Assembly (NCBI RefSeq): GCF_001652915.1
Contig: NZ_BBQI01000006.1
Span: 62,001 to 126,000, forward strand
Length of the DNA stretch: 64,000 nucleotides
Source: Cupriavidus sp. D384
GTDB taxonomy: Bacteria > Pseudomonadota > Gammaproteobacteria > Burkholderiales > Burkholderiaceae
Reading direction: 5' to 3'
Below, piece after piece: positions 34,841 to 44,071 of this stretch. A model generated the notes under the pieces. It was not told the DNA's origin. It did not search any database and saw only the letters and a program-made list of their open reading frames with translations. The position numbers and the translations under genes are program-made. How positions within the stretch are numbered: position 1 is the first letter of the stretch; each line of letters opens with the position of its first letter.

Positions 34841-35815
34841 CTATGACGCGTCTTTTACCTGATGTGTGATCATCGCCAGGAGCCTGGTTTCAATATAGAT
34901 TCGCTTGACCGTTGGGTGCGAGTCCCTGATGGCATGTTCGGCGCGCTCCACGGCGTCCGCGATATCGTGCGAATCCGTATCCTTTTCGAACTCCACATCC
35001 AACGTAACGAGGACTTCGTCCGGACCGAGATACATCGTGAGGGGCCGCCCGGCCCGCACGATGCCGTGTTCGTTTTCGACCAGTCGCCGGATGTCCTGTG
35101 CCATCTCCCTGTCGACGCTTTCGCCCACCAGAAGGCTCCGGCTCTCTCGCACGAGAAATATGGCCACGCCCGCAAGCAACACGCCAATCAATACCGAGGC
35201 CAACCCGTCGAGCATCGGCATTTCCCATTGATGGCTTGCGTACACACCGCCCGCGGCGATAACCAGGCCCCCTAGCGCAGCAGCATCCTCCGCAAGGACC
35301 GTGATCGTCGTCGGGTCCTTGGTGGCATGCAACGCCGTCCAGAAAGGCATATCCCCTTTGCTCCGGTGGAACTCCCGCAATGCAATCAGGAAACTGCCGC
35401 CTTCAAATACCGTCGCCATTGCAAGCACGATGTAGTTCCAATGCGGATCCATCATTGGCGCAGGGTTGCGCATGTGGACGACGCCCTCATATACCGAGAT
35501 CCCGCCGCCGGCGCCGAAGATAAGCACGGCCACAATCAGGCTCCAGAAATACAGTTCTTTCCCGTACCCGAAAGGATGCTCGGCATCGGCCGGACGACGG
35601 CTTCGCGCCAATCCGACCAGTAGCAATATCTCGTTGCCACAATCGACCGTCGAATGAATCGCCTCGGAGACCATCGCCGAGCTTCCCGTCACAGCAGCCG
35701 CGGCAAACTTCGTCAGTGCGATCGCCAGATTGGCGGCTATTGCGCCATATATCGCAACTGGCCTGTCGGGTTTGGAAGACTTTTCCTCTCTCGAAGCATT
35801 GCTGTCTTTTTGCAT
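34841..35815 (-). CDS. Cation diffusion facilitator family transporter
   Basis: 324 residues. Membrane helices at about 20-45, 85-105, 128-146, 172-190 and 195-222 are followed by a cytoplasmic ferredoxin-like domain (about 225-320, LTMYLGPDEVLVTLDVEFEKD). The helix-2 metal site is SEAIHSTVDCGNE (His and Asp as HxxxD) and GYGKELYFW is a family signature. In helix 5, where HDxxD is usual, this protein reads AEDAAALGG, so two of the canonical ligands are replaced and metal specificity cannot be inferred. It exports or exchanges divalent metal for protons in the inner membrane. It resembles the SLC30A9-like subgroup more than FieF. Confidence 0.85.
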   Translation of the reverse strand: MQKDSNASREEKSSKPDRPVAIYGAIAANLAIALTKFAAAAVTGSSAMVSEAIHSTVDCGNEILLLVGLARSRRPADAEHPFGYGKELYFWSLIVAVLIFGAGGGISVYEGVVHMRNPAPMMDPHWNYIVLAMATVFEGGSFLIALREFHRSKGDMPFWTALHATKDPTTITVLAEDAAALGGLVIAAGGVYASHQWEMPMLDGLASVLIGVLLAGVAIFLVRESRSLLVGESVDREMAQDIRRLVENEHGIVRAGRPLTMYLGPDEVLVTLDVEFEKDTDSHDIADAVERAEHAIRDSHPTVKRIYIETRLLAMITHQVKDAS

Positions 35816-35988
35816 GGCGCTTCTGGGCTCGGCAAAGCGGGGCCCTTCCTGTCAACGACGGAGCGATGGAGAAGCGTACGAGGGCGTTCCTCTCCACTTC
35901 CCGCTCTTCATTAAATGACAGACAAGCAAGCAAGAAACATGACAGACGCATAGCCGCCTCATCGATGTCGCCGTCTCCGGAGCATCCA

Positions 35989-36879
35989 CTACGCCCCATC
36001 GTCCCTGATGCCGCAGGCCGCACGGATCTTCGCGATGAGGTCGAGCAACAGCGGCGCGTACCGCGCTACATCGCGGCGTTTCTCGCTTGGCTTGTGTGGG
36101 AAGCTGATATTGAGGCCATACCACTGATGGTCCGGACCGCGGAACGCGGCACCCACCGCGGTCAGATGGCCGGGCTGGTAATTGGCAGTGCAGTAGCCAA
36201 GTTTCTGTGCCTGCTGGATGCCACGAAGCAGCGCCTTGTTCACGGCCGGCCAGCTGTCTCCTGCCTTACGTTCGATACGCGCCAGAAACTCGGCACGCAC
36301 CGCTGGCGTTTCGGCCGCCAGCCAGGCCATGCCAATCGATGCCTGCTCCATGGGAATGCGCGTGCCAACCGTTACGCGCCGCGTGCGCGAAACGCTGTCG
36401 CTACTACAACGCACCGCTGCCAGGTAAACCATCGCCGCCTGATCCGGCACGGCAATGCCGACGTTGACCTTTTCCGCTTCGGCAATCCTGCGCATGAGCG
36501 GTAACGCGATCTCGGGCACCTCGACAGCATGGTAGAACGCGTCGGCCAAGCTAACCACCACGGCGGCAAGGCGATAGGCACGCTCAGTCGTGTCATAACG
36601 CAGAAACCCCGCGTCCACCAGCGAGCGCGTCAGACGGCTCACCGTCGGGCGAGGCAGCCCGGTGCGTGCAGCCAGCTCGGCATTGGTCAGGCTCGACGAT
36701 CCGATGCGAAATGCACGAAGCAGCGTCAGGCCTCGCTCCAGCGACTGACTGCCTTCGGTCTGGCGCGTGAAGCATCCCGTACTGTGCGTCAATTCGCGGC
36801 TGGATGGCATGGCGTCATGGTCGTCAGCGACCAAAGTCGGACGTGAACGCGGCGATGCGCCAGATCGGGAGGTGGCCAT
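35989..36879 (-). CDS. IclR-family regulator
   Basis: 296 residues from the ATG at 36879. In-frame starts at 36924 and at the later MPSSREL are also possible because none has a clear ribosome site. Winged helix-turn-helix (about 30-90: SLERGLTLLRAF, LTNAELAARTGLPRPTVSRLTRSLVDAGFL) plus an IclR effector domain (about 100-275: YLAAVRC, RVTVGTRIPMEQASIGMAWLA, LGYCTANYQPGHLTAVGAAFRG, LNISFP). It is divergent from the enoyl-CoA hydratase, CoA-transferase, acyl-CoA dehydrogenase and Bug operon, and probably controls it. A dyad lies at 36925-36943. Confidence 0.87.
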   Translation of the reverse strand: MATSRSGASPRSRPTLVADDHDAMPSSRELTHSTGCFTRQTEGSQSLERGLTLLRAFRIGSSSLTNAELAARTGLPRPTVSRLTRSLVDAGFLRYDTTERAYRLAAVVVSLADAFYHAVEVPEIALPLMRRIAEAEKVNVGIAVPDQAAMVYLAAVRCSSDSVSRTRRVTVGTRIPMEQASIGMAWLAAETPAVRAEFLARIERKAGDSWPAVNKALLRGIQQAQKLGYCTANYQPGHLTAVGAAFRGPDHQWYGLNISFPHKPSEKRRDVARYAPLLLDLIAKIRAACGIRDDGA

Positions 36880-36924
36880 TGCAGGATACGGCGCGACAGG
36901 GGATGGTCTTGCTGCGCCGCACAT

Positions 36925-36943
36925 AATTTCATTAATCGAAATT
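36925..36943. promoter_or_regulatory. Candidate IclR operator
   Basis: AATTTCATTAATCGAAATT, with perfect 6-bp outer arms AATTTC/GAAATT in an AT-rich island between the two divergent genes. Confidence 0.45.
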
Positions 36944-37011
36944 GCAGTGTAGCGCGACGGCGCGGGCCAGCGAATACTGATTGCGTTCATCACGCCCCGG
37001 AATGTCCCGAC

Positions 37012-37779
37012 ATGACCCTCGCTACCTCTGTCATTACCACGACCCGCGACGCGCACGTCGCGCTGATCGAGATCTGCCGCCCGCCTCACAACTTCGTCGA
37101 TGTGGACGTCATGCGGCAGCTTTCGGAAATATTGCTGGAACTCGATAGGGATGACAGTTGCCGCGCGGTGGCGCTGACTTCCGGAGTCGGCACGTTCTGC
37201 GCGGGCGCCGACTTCAGCGGCGGCGGCACCGTTTCACGTGACCCGTCGGCGTTCTATGTGCAAGCGATGAAGCTGTACCGCAATCGCAAACCGATTGTCG
37301 CAGCCGTCGAAGGGCCCGCCATTGGCGCTGGCCTGGGCCTCGCGCTGGTTGCCGACTTCCGCATCACGTGCTCCGAGGCCCGCTTCAGCGCCAACTTCAA
37401 TCGCCTGGGCTTTCACCCCGGATTCGGCATGAGCGTCACGCTGCCGCGCCTGATAGGCCATCAACAGGCTGCCCGCCTGTTCTACACGGGTATCCGCATC
37501 GGTGGCGAGGAAGCCGTACGCATTGGCCTGGCCGATGAATTGGTGGCAAAGGACGAGGTGAGATCTCGCGCGCTGGCCCTGGCGCACGAGATCGCCACGT
37601 CGGCGCCACTAGCCGTAGAAAGTACGCGTGAGACGTTGCGGCTGGGTCTGGCAGACCGCGTTGCCGAGGCCAACCAGCGCGAACTGGCCATCCAGCGCCA
37701 GCAGTTTGCCTCCGACGATTTCCGTGAGGGCGTTGCTGCGATGGCCGAGCGCCGCACACCTGTGTTTCACCGCCGCTGA
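37012..37779 (+). CDS. Enoyl-CoA hydratase/isomerase family protein
   Basis: 255 residues, crotonase fold. Oxyanion-hole motifs are FCAGADFSGGG and the GPAIGAGLGLALVADFRI helix. The region around the catalytic glutamates reads NRLGFHPGFGMSVTLPRLIG, so the first acidic residue of classical hydratases is not conserved. A lyase, isomerase or hydratase on a special substrate is possible. First gene of the operon divergent from iclR; the CoA-transferase starts 10 bases after its stop. With the acyl-CoA dehydrogenase and Bug protein it forms a short acyl-CoA degradation route whose substrate is a carboxylate imported from outside. Confidence 0.85.
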   Translation: MTLATSVITTTRDAHVALIEICRPPHNFVDVDVMRQLSEILLELDRDDSCRAVALTSGVGTFCAGADFSGGGTVSRDPSAFYVQAMKLYRNRKPIVAAVEGPAIGAGLGLALVADFRITCSEARFSANFNRLGFHPGFGMSVTLPRLIGHQQAARLFYTGIRIGGEEAVRIGLADELVAKDEVRSRALALAHEIATSAPLAVESTRETLRLGLADRVAEANQRELAIQRQQFASDDFREGVAAMAERRTPVFHRR

Positions 37780-37789
37780 GGAGAGGACG

Positions 37790-38983
37790 ATGCAAACACC
37801 GAAGCCAGCCTGCACCGGCCCTCTCGATGGCATCCGCGTACTAGACCTCACGTCAGTCGTCCTCGGGCCACTCGCCACGCAATCGCTTGCCGACCTGGGC
37901 GCGGACGTCATCAAGATCGAAGGGCCCGAAGGGGACCTGATGCGCGCCAATGGCGTTTCGCGCAATCCGGGCATGAGTTCGATCTATCTGGCGCTGAACC
38001 GCAACAAGCGCTCGGTCGTGCTGGACCTGAAGACCGAAGCCGGTGCGACGGCGCTGCGGCAACTGATCGCCGGCGCCGACGTATTCATCCACAACATGCG
38101 CGTGGCGGCCATTGAGCGCCTGGGTTTCGGCCATGCCGCCGTGGCAGCGCTGAATCCACGCATCGTCTACTGTGTGGCCACAGGTTTTGGCCAGGACGGC
38201 CCACACCGGGACAAGCCGGCATTCGACGACATCATCCAGGCCGCGTGCGGTCTCGTGTCCCTGGGCGCCGCCGCTGGCAGCCGGCCCGAGTACGTGCCGA
38301 GCCTGATTGCAGACAAGACCACCGGCATTGTATTGGCCAATGCCGTATTGGCCGCCCTGCTGCATCGCGAGCGCCATGGCGAGGGGCAGGCCGTTGAAGT
38401 GCCGATGCTCGAAACGATGGCAAGCTTCGTGATGGCCGAACATCTTGCCGGGCTGACGTTCGATCCCGCTACGGGACGTGCCGGCTATGCGCGATTGCTC
38501 GAAGGCGGCCGGCGCCCCGCGCAAACGGCCGACGGCTGGATCTGCGCGCTGCCCTATACGGATCGGCACTGGAAAGCGTTCTTCCGCGCCGTGGACCGCG
38601 AGGATCTCGCCGAGAAGTACAACATCGCCAGCCGCGCCGAGCGCAACGCCCACATTCGCGCGCTGTACCAGCACTTTGGCGAGATCACGCCCGGACGCAC
38701 TACGGCGCAGTGGATGGCGTTGTTCGAAGCGCTCGATATACCCGCCACCCCCATCTATACCCCCGACGATCTGCCATCGCACCCACATCTGGAAGCAGTA
38801 GGACTCTTCCAGCCTACCGTGCACCCCACCGAGGGACCGCTGCGGGAAATGCGTCCTACCGCGCGATTCTCGGCCACACCGCTGGCCCTGCGCCGCCACG
38901 CGCCGTTGCTGGGTGAGCACACCGAGGAGGTACTGCGTGAGGCCGGAATCGCGACTGTCGACGGCGGCGCGACCAGCGCCTGA
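37790..38983 (+). CDS. CaiB/BaiF family CoA-transferase
   Basis: 397 residues from the ATG at 37790 (GGAGAGGACG upstream). The longer frame overlaps the hydratase and is rejected. The family start GPLDGIRVLDLTSVVLGP, LADLGADVIKIEGPEGD (catalytic-aspartate region further on), SIYLALNRNKRSVVLDLK, and FGQDGPHRDKPAFD are typical class III motifs. The enzyme would activate the imported acid by transfer from another acyl-CoA. It sits between the hydratase and the acyl-CoA dehydrogenase. Confidence 0.9.
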   Translation: MQTPKPACTGPLDGIRVLDLTSVVLGPLATQSLADLGADVIKIEGPEGDLMRANGVSRNPGMSSIYLALNRNKRSVVLDLKTEAGATALRQLIAGADVFIHNMRVAAIERLGFGHAAVAALNPRIVYCVATGFGQDGPHRDKPAFDDIIQAACGLVSLGAAAGSRPEYVPSLIADKTTGIVLANAVLAALLHRERHGEGQAVEVPMLETMASFVMAEHLAGLTFDPATGRAGYARLLEGGRRPAQTADGWICALPYTDRHWKAFFRAVDREDLAEKYNIASRAERNAHIRALYQHFGEITPGRTTAQWMALFEALDIPATPIYTPDDLPSHPHLEAVGLFQPTVHPTEGPLREMRPTARFSATPLALRRHAPLLGEHTEEVLREAGIATVDGGATSA

Positions 38984-39012
38984 TACCACCAACACATCAC
39001 GAGGAGACACGC

Positions 39013-40179
39013 ATGCATTTCGCACTCGATGAAGAACACCAGATGCTCAAGGATCTGGTGGCGCGCTTCGTCCGCGAACAACTGATTCCGCTCGAGCCGG
39101 CCGTGCTTGCGCGAGAGGCCGAGGGCGGCCAGCTCACCCTGGCACAGGAGGATCAGGACAGGCTGGACGGCATGTCGCGCGAACTTGGGCTATGGGGCCT
39201 GGATGCGCCCACGGAAATGGGGGGTGCAGACCTGCCGGTGGTGGCGATGGTCGGCGTCAACGAGGAACTGGGCAAGACCATCACACCTTACGACCTGCCG
39301 CCCGATTCGCCAAACCTGCGCATGCTGCTGAAGACTGCGGATGCTGCACAACGCGCGCGGTATCTGGAGCCGTATGCACGCGGCGAGACCGTTTCCGCCA
39401 TCGCCATCTCGGAGCCTGGCGCCGGCGGGGATCCCGCCATGATGACCACCCGCGCCGAGCGCGATGGCGACGACTGGGTACTTGATGGCCGCAAGATATG
39501 GATCAGCCGCGCCGCGCGTGCTGACTGGACCATCGTAATGGCTGTCACCGACAAGACGCGTGGCGCCCGTGGCGGCATCTCCGCCTTCCTCGTCGACCGG
39601 GACACCCCAGGATTCAAGGTAGAGCGGCGTATCCCGATGATCGGCGGCGCTTCTACTTACGAGGTGGTGCTGGAAGATTGCCGGATTCCCCACTCGCAAC
39701 TGCTGGGCGTGGAAGGCCAGGGTTTTGCGCCGATGCAGACGCGCCTGTCCAGCCGCCGGGTGCAGATGGCGGCCTGGTGCATCGGCCGGGCCCAGCGCGC
39801 GCTCGATATGTTGTGCGAGTACGCCCCACAACGCCGTACCTTCGGCGCACCGCTGGCAGACCGGCAAGCCATCCAATGGTGGGTGGCCGACGCCGCCACC
39901 CGCATCCACGCATGCCGCTTGATGACCTACGAAGCGGCAGCCCGCATCGACCGTGGCGACGAGGCACGCACGCAAGTCTCCATGATCAAGGTGTTCGCGA
40001 CAGAAATGGCATGGGACGTGATCGACCACGCGATGCAGGCATTCGGTGCGATGGGCATGACGAAGGAGATGCCGCTTCAGCAGATGGCCAACGAAACCCG
40101 TCTGATGCGCATCTACGAGGGCCCATCTGAAGTGCATCGCTGGGTCATTGCCCGCGAACTCCTGGGACTCAAGCGCTAG
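39013..40179 (+). CDS. Acyl-CoA dehydrogenase
   Basis: 388 residues with GAGGAG before the ATG. The acyl-CoA dehydrogenase layout is clear: N-terminal helices (LDEEHQMLKDLVARFVREQL), AIAISEPGAGGDPAMMTTRA (substrate/FAD loop), DWVLDGRKIWISRA, the C-terminal helical domain with RRTFGAPLADRQAIQWWVAD, and QAFGAMGMTKEMPLQQMANETRLMRIYEGPSEVHRWVIARELL. The catalytic-base glutamate is that of YEGPSEVHR. Cytoplasmic flavoprotein passing electrons to ETF. Third gene of the IclR-linked operon. Confidence 0.92.
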   Translation: MHFALDEEHQMLKDLVARFVREQLIPLEPAVLAREAEGGQLTLAQEDQDRLDGMSRELGLWGLDAPTEMGGADLPVVAMVGVNEELGKTITPYDLPPDSPNLRMLLKTADAAQRARYLEPYARGETVSAIAISEPGAGGDPAMMTTRAERDGDDWVLDGRKIWISRAARADWTIVMAVTDKTRGARGGISAFLVDRDTPGFKVERRIPMIGGASTYEVVLEDCRIPHSQLLGVEGQGFAPMQTRLSSRRVQMAAWCIGRAQRALDMLCEYAPQRRTFGAPLADRQAIQWWVADAATRIHACRLMTYEAAARIDRGDEARTQVSMIKVFATEMAWDVIDHAMQAFGAMGMTKEMPLQQMANETRLMRIYEGPSEVHRWVIARELLGLKR

Positions 40180-40256
40180 CGCGCCCTCTGCTCCGGCACC
40201 CCTCTGACCTACCCGTACCGGCGGGACACACCGCCGGACATCCGACAGGAGACAAC

Positions 40257-41252
40257 ATGACAACTACCCTCAGTCCTTCGCGGCGGCGCTTCACACTGAT
40301 GGCCGGCGCCGCATGCGCCGCGGGTCTGGCTGGACTTCCTCTGCCCACCAGGGCCCAGGCATTTCCCAACCGGCCAATCCGCTTCATCGTCCCATTTCCG
40401 TCCGGCAGCGGGACGGATATGACCGCCCGCATCTTTGCCAAGAAGATCGGCGACCTGACGGGCCAGGGCGTTGTGGTGGAAAACAAACCCGGCGGTAACG
40501 GATTTATCGGGGTGCAGACGCTGCTTGGCGCACCGGCCGATGGCTACACGGTATTTATCGGCAGCAATTCCACGCTCTCCACCAATGCCGCCACCTTCCG
40601 CAAGCTGCCCTACGATCCCCTGACCGACTTTACGCCGATCACACTGTTGTCGCGTGGGCCTTGCCTGATTATCGTGCCGGCCAATTCCCCGTATCGAACG
40701 CTTGGGGAATTGGTGGCGGATGCCCACAAGCGACCCGGCGCGCTCAACTATGGCACGGGCTCGGTCTCGTACACGTTGTATAGCGAGTGGCTGAACGAAT
40801 TGAGCCACATGAAGACGACGGGTGTGCCATACAAGGGTGCGGGCGATGCCATCAATGGCGTGCTGGCTGCCAATGTCGACTTTGCGGTCGTGGACGCCAG
40901 CGGTGCCATCGAACTCGTGAAATCCGGCAAGCTGCGCGCATTGGCCTTCACTGCGCCCCAGCGTTCGCCCTTGCTGCCCAATGTACCGAATGCCAGCGAG
41001 GCCGGCGTACCGGATTTCCTGGCCTACAACTGGGTGGCGGCGGCCGTATCTGCCAAAACGCCCGCGCCCGTCGCGCAGCGACTCGGCGAGTTATTCGCCC
41101 AGGCTGCCGGATCCGCCGAGGTCAAGGACTATTACCAGCGGCAGTCCACATCGCTGATTGTTTCCACTCCGGCTGAACTGCACAACTATCAAAAGGAGGA
41201 AATCGCCAGGTGGAAGCGGCTGGCGGCGCTTGCCAAGATCGAGTTGCTGTAA
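40257..41252 (+). CDS. Bug-family (TTT) solute-binding protein
   Basis: 331 residues with a twin-arginine-like signal (SRRRFTLMAGAACAAG). Bug-protein features: NRPIRFIVPFPSGSGTDMTAR, VENKPGGNGFIGVQTL, PADGYTVFIGSNST, and the VPYKGAGDAINGVLAANVDF ligand loop. These periplasmic proteins bind carboxylates and may serve a tripartite tricarboxylate transporter. No TctA/TctB genes are nearby. Last gene of the IclR-linked operon, so its ligand should be the operon substrate. Confidence 0.9.
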   Translation: MTTTLSPSRRRFTLMAGAACAAGLAGLPLPTRAQAFPNRPIRFIVPFPSGSGTDMTARIFAKKIGDLTGQGVVVENKPGGNGFIGVQTLLGAPADGYTVFIGSNSTLSTNAATFRKLPYDPLTDFTPITLLSRGPCLIIVPANSPYRTLGELVADAHKRPGALNYGTGSVSYTLYSEWLNELSHMKTTGVPYKGAGDAINGVLAANVDFAVVDASGAIELVKSGKLRALAFTAPQRSPLLPNVPNASEAGVPDFLAYNWVAAAVSAKTPAPVAQRLGELFAQAAGSAEVKDYYQRQSTSLIVSTPAELHNYQKEEIARWKRLAALAKIELL

Positions 41253-41265
41253 GGTCTCCCATCCA

Positions 41266-42213
41266 CTAGTCTGGTTTTCGCGGTGCAAACCCCTCCGCGT
41301 ACGCCTCTCGCAAGAACTCAACAAAAACCTGCGACACGCGGGACGCGTGTGCCGCGTAGGGCCGAATGGCATACAGCCATTCGCCGAATGCCCCGGTGGA
41401 TCGCCATTCGGGCAAGACTTCCACCAGGCGGCCGCTCTGAAGCGCAGACTGGGCGGTGAAATCGGGGAGCAGTGCGATGCCCAGGCCTGCGGTCGCGGCG
41501 TCGCGCAACGCCTCGCTATTGTTGACGGCCAGCGGCCCCGAAACCGGGACGGTGACGGGGTCAGCGGCCTTGGTATCTGTGGAAACAAAGGTCCATGTCG
41601 TCGCCCCTTGCGCTCGGGGGTAATGCAGACACGCATGCTCTGCAAGCTGGATTGGTGATTCCGGCACCCCATTGGCCCGAAGATATGCGCGGCTGGCCGC
41701 AAGCACCGTACGCGTGGATGCCAGCGTCCATGCGACATGGGTCTCCGGAGGCGCGGCGGTGTGTCGGACGGCAAGATCGAAGCCTTCCTGGGCGAGCGGC
41801 CTGATTCTGTCGGACATATCCAGCTCAACCTGTATGTCCGGATACCGCCGCAGAAAGGCCGGCAGTTGCGGAACGAGTTGCTGGCGAGCAAACGCAACCG
41901 GTGCGGTGACGCGCAGTCGCCCCCTGGGTGCGCCGGCCAAATCCCGGACATTCGCGAAGCTCGTCGCAATCTGGTCGAACGCACCCCGCATCGAATCGAC
42001 CAGTTCGCGCCCCGCCGCCGTCAGCGTCGCACTTCTTGTCGTGCGCTGGACAAGCATCACACCGGCGGCCTTTTCCAGCGCCGAAACATGCTGGCTCATG
42101 GACGCCTTGCTGACACCCAGCCGTGCAGCCGCCTTGCTGAAACTGCCTTGCTGATCCAGCACGACAAGCCAGTGAAGATGCTCCCAAAGCGCTTCGACGT
42201 TTCCCTGCCGCAT
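41266..42213 (-). CDS. LysR-family regulator
   Basis: 315 residues from the ATG at 42213 (GAGGAGG eight bases upstream). The N-terminal winged helix (LDQQGSFSKAAARLGVSKASMSQHVSALEKAAGVMLVQRTTRSATLT) is followed by the periplasmic-binding-protein-like effector domain (RGRLRVTAPVAFARQQLVPQLPAFL, AVRHTAAPP, AATAGLGIALLPDF). It is divergent from the methylmalonate-semialdehyde dehydrogenase gene and probably its regulator. Its end is convergent with the Bug gene, 13 bases apart. Confidence 0.88.
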   Translation of the reverse strand: MRQGNVEALWEHLHWLVVLDQQGSFSKAAARLGVSKASMSQHVSALEKAAGVMLVQRTTRSATLTAAGRELVDSMRGAFDQIATSFANVRDLAGAPRGRLRVTAPVAFARQQLVPQLPAFLRRYPDIQVELDMSDRIRPLAQEGFDLAVRHTAAPPETHVAWTLASTRTVLAASRAYLRANGVPESPIQLAEHACLHYPRAQGATTWTFVSTDTKAADPVTVPVSGPLAVNNSEALRDAATAGLGIALLPDFTAQSALQSGRLVEVLPEWRSTGAFGEWLYAIRPYAAHASRVSQVFVEFLREAYAEGFAPRKPD

Positions 42214-42320
42214 GCTGCAGCCCTCCTCTCCCAGACCCACTTTTTCGTATCTGTGACATGATACCAGTGCAAAAACGTGAACAATATGTTTGAAAATGCA
42301 TGGCTACCTCGTCCGGGAAG

Positions 42321-42340
42321 GCGTTCATATACTGCGTTCA
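42321..42340. promoter_or_regulatory. Direct repeat in the lysR-mmsA gap
   Basis: GCGTTCA at 42321-42327 and 42334-42340, 13 bases apart, with a reversed CGTGAAC near 42276. A possible LysR site 30-50 bases upstream of mmsA. Confidence 0.35.
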
Positions 42341-42372
42341 CCGCATAGACGCACAACGAACAGGAGATGCCC

Positions 42373-43887
42373 GTGATCGCGCCTTTCAACGATTCCACCG
42401 AAGTCATCCATTACATCTCTGGTGAGCAATACAGTGGCTCCGGCACGCGTTCCCAGGACGTGTTCAATCCGGCCACCGGTGCGATCGCGCGTCAGGTTCG
42501 CCTGGGCACCGTGGAAGATGTGGCCACTGCTGTGGCAAGCGCCAAGGCCGCGTTCCCGCAATGGGCGGATACGCCGCCGATCCGGCGTGCGCGCGTCATG
42601 CTGAAGTTTCTCGAATTGATGAACCAGCATAAGGACGAACTGGCGGCGATCATTACTGCCGAACACGGCAAGGTCCTGAGCGACGCAGCCGGCGAGGTCA
42701 GCCGCGGCATCGACATCATCGAATTTGCGTGCGGAATTCCCCAACTGCTCAAGGGCGATTTCACAGACCAGGTCTCCACGGGCATGGATAACTGGACGCT
42801 GCGCCAGCCGCTGGGCGTGGTCGCAGGCATTACCCCCTTCAACTTCCCGTGCATGGTGCCGTGCTGGATGTTCCCGGTAGCCATTGCCGCCGGGAACTGC
42901 TTCGTCCTGAAGCCCAGCGAGCGCGATCCGTCAGCTTCGCTGTTCATGGCAAAGCTGCTCAAGCAGGCCGGTTTGCCTGACGGGGTCTTCAACGTCATTC
43001 AGGGCGACAAGACCGTTGTCGATGCCCTGCTGCACCACGATGACGTCAAGGCGGTGAGCTTCGTTGGCTCAACCCCTATCGCCAACTACATCTACGAGAC
43101 AGGCGCAAGGCTGGGCAAGCGCGTCCAGGCGCTCGGCGGCGCCAAGAACCATATGGTCATCATGCCGGACGCGGATATCGACCAGGCCGTGGACGGACTG
43201 ATCGGTGCGGCCTATGGCTCGGCCGGCGAGCGTTGCATGGCCATCTCGGTGGCGGTTCTGGTTGGCGATGTCGCCGACAAGATCATCCCGAAGCTGCAGG
43301 CACGCGCCCTCGAACTCGTTATCAGGAACGGCATGGAAGCCGATGCGGAGATGGGCCCGGTTGTCACCAGGCAAGCCCTGGAACGCATCGAGAATTACAT
43401 TGCCATCGGTGTCGAGGAAGGTGCGAAGCTGCTGGTCGACGGGCGGAACTACAAGGTTCCCGGGCACGAGCAAGGTTTCTTTACCGGGGGAACGTTGTTC
43501 GATAACGTGACCCCGGAAATGCGGATCTACAAGGAAGAAATCTTCGGCCCCGTCCTGGCCTGCGTGCGTGTCGAAGACTTTGCCCAGGCGGTGAAGCTGG
43601 TCAACGACCATGAGTTCGGCAACGGCGTGGCGTGCTATACCCGCGATGGTCAAGTCGCCCGCGAGTTCTCCCGCCGGATCGAAGTGGGCATGGTCGGCAT
43701 CAACGTGCCCATCCCAGTGCCGATGGCATGGCACGGCTTCGGCGGCTGGAAGCGTTCGCTGTTTGGCGACATGCACGCCTATGGCGAAGAAGGGGTGCGC
43801 TTCTACACCCGGCAGAAGAGCGTCATGCAGCGCTGGCCCAATGACACCGCTCGCGGCCCGGAATTCGCCATGCCGACGGCCAAGTAA
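42373..43887 (+). CDS. mmsA: CoA-acylating methylmalonate-semialdehyde dehydrogenase
   Basis: 504 residues if started at GTG 42373, which is six bases after AGGAG. The ATG at 42367 abuts that ribosome site and is less likely. MMSDH motifs: [46 protein letters not shown], the catalytic Cys in [26 protein letters not shown], and [23 protein letters not shown]. It converts (methyl)malonate semialdehyde plus CoA to propionyl- or acetyl-CoA with NAD, in valine, inositol or beta-alanine-type degradation. It is alone on its strand; LysR is divergent. Confidence 0.92.
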   Translation: MIAPFNDSTEVIHYISGEQYSGSGTRSQDVFNPATGAIARQVRLGTVEDVATAVASAKAAFPQWADTPPIRRARVMLKFLELMNQHKDELAAIITAEHGKVLSDAAGEVSRGIDIIEFACGIPQLLKGDFTDQVSTGMDNWTLRQPLGVVAGITPFNFPCMVPCWMFPVAIAAGNCFVLKPSERDPSASLFMAKLLKQAGLPDGVFNVIQGDKTVVDALLHHDDVKAVSFVGSTPIANYIYETGARLGKRVQALGGAKNHMVIMPDADIDQAVDGLIGAAYGSAGERCMAISVAVLVGDVADKIIPKLQARALELVIRNGMEADAEMGPVVTRQALERIENYIAIGVEEGAKLLVDGRNYKVPGHEQGFFTGGTLFDNVTPEMRIYKEEIFGPVLACVRVEDFAQAVKLVNDHEFGNGVACYTRDGQVAREFSRRIEVGMVGINVPIPVPMAWHGFGGWKRSLFGDMHAYGEEGVRFYTRQKSVMQRWPNDTARGPEFAMPTAK

Positions 43888-43942
43888 GAACACACGGCCC
43901 GCCGGAATTTTGAGCCTCAAACGGCACAAAAAGTGATGCGCG

Positions 43943-43965
43943 GGGCCGGGTTTCTCCTCCGGCCC
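43943..43965 (+). terminator. Hairpin after mmsA
   Basis: GGGCCGG/CCGGCCC stem with a 9-nt loop, 55 bases after the stop, followed by GAGACTGTTTTCCTT. Confidence 0.5.
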
Positions 43966-44071
43966 GAGACTGTTTTCCTTGCCCCTTGCGCCTTTGCCCC
44001 CTTGGACGCGATAAGGTTGCAGAAATCATTTGATTTCAATGCGGGCGTTGCAGCCGGTTCGGCAAACAGTC

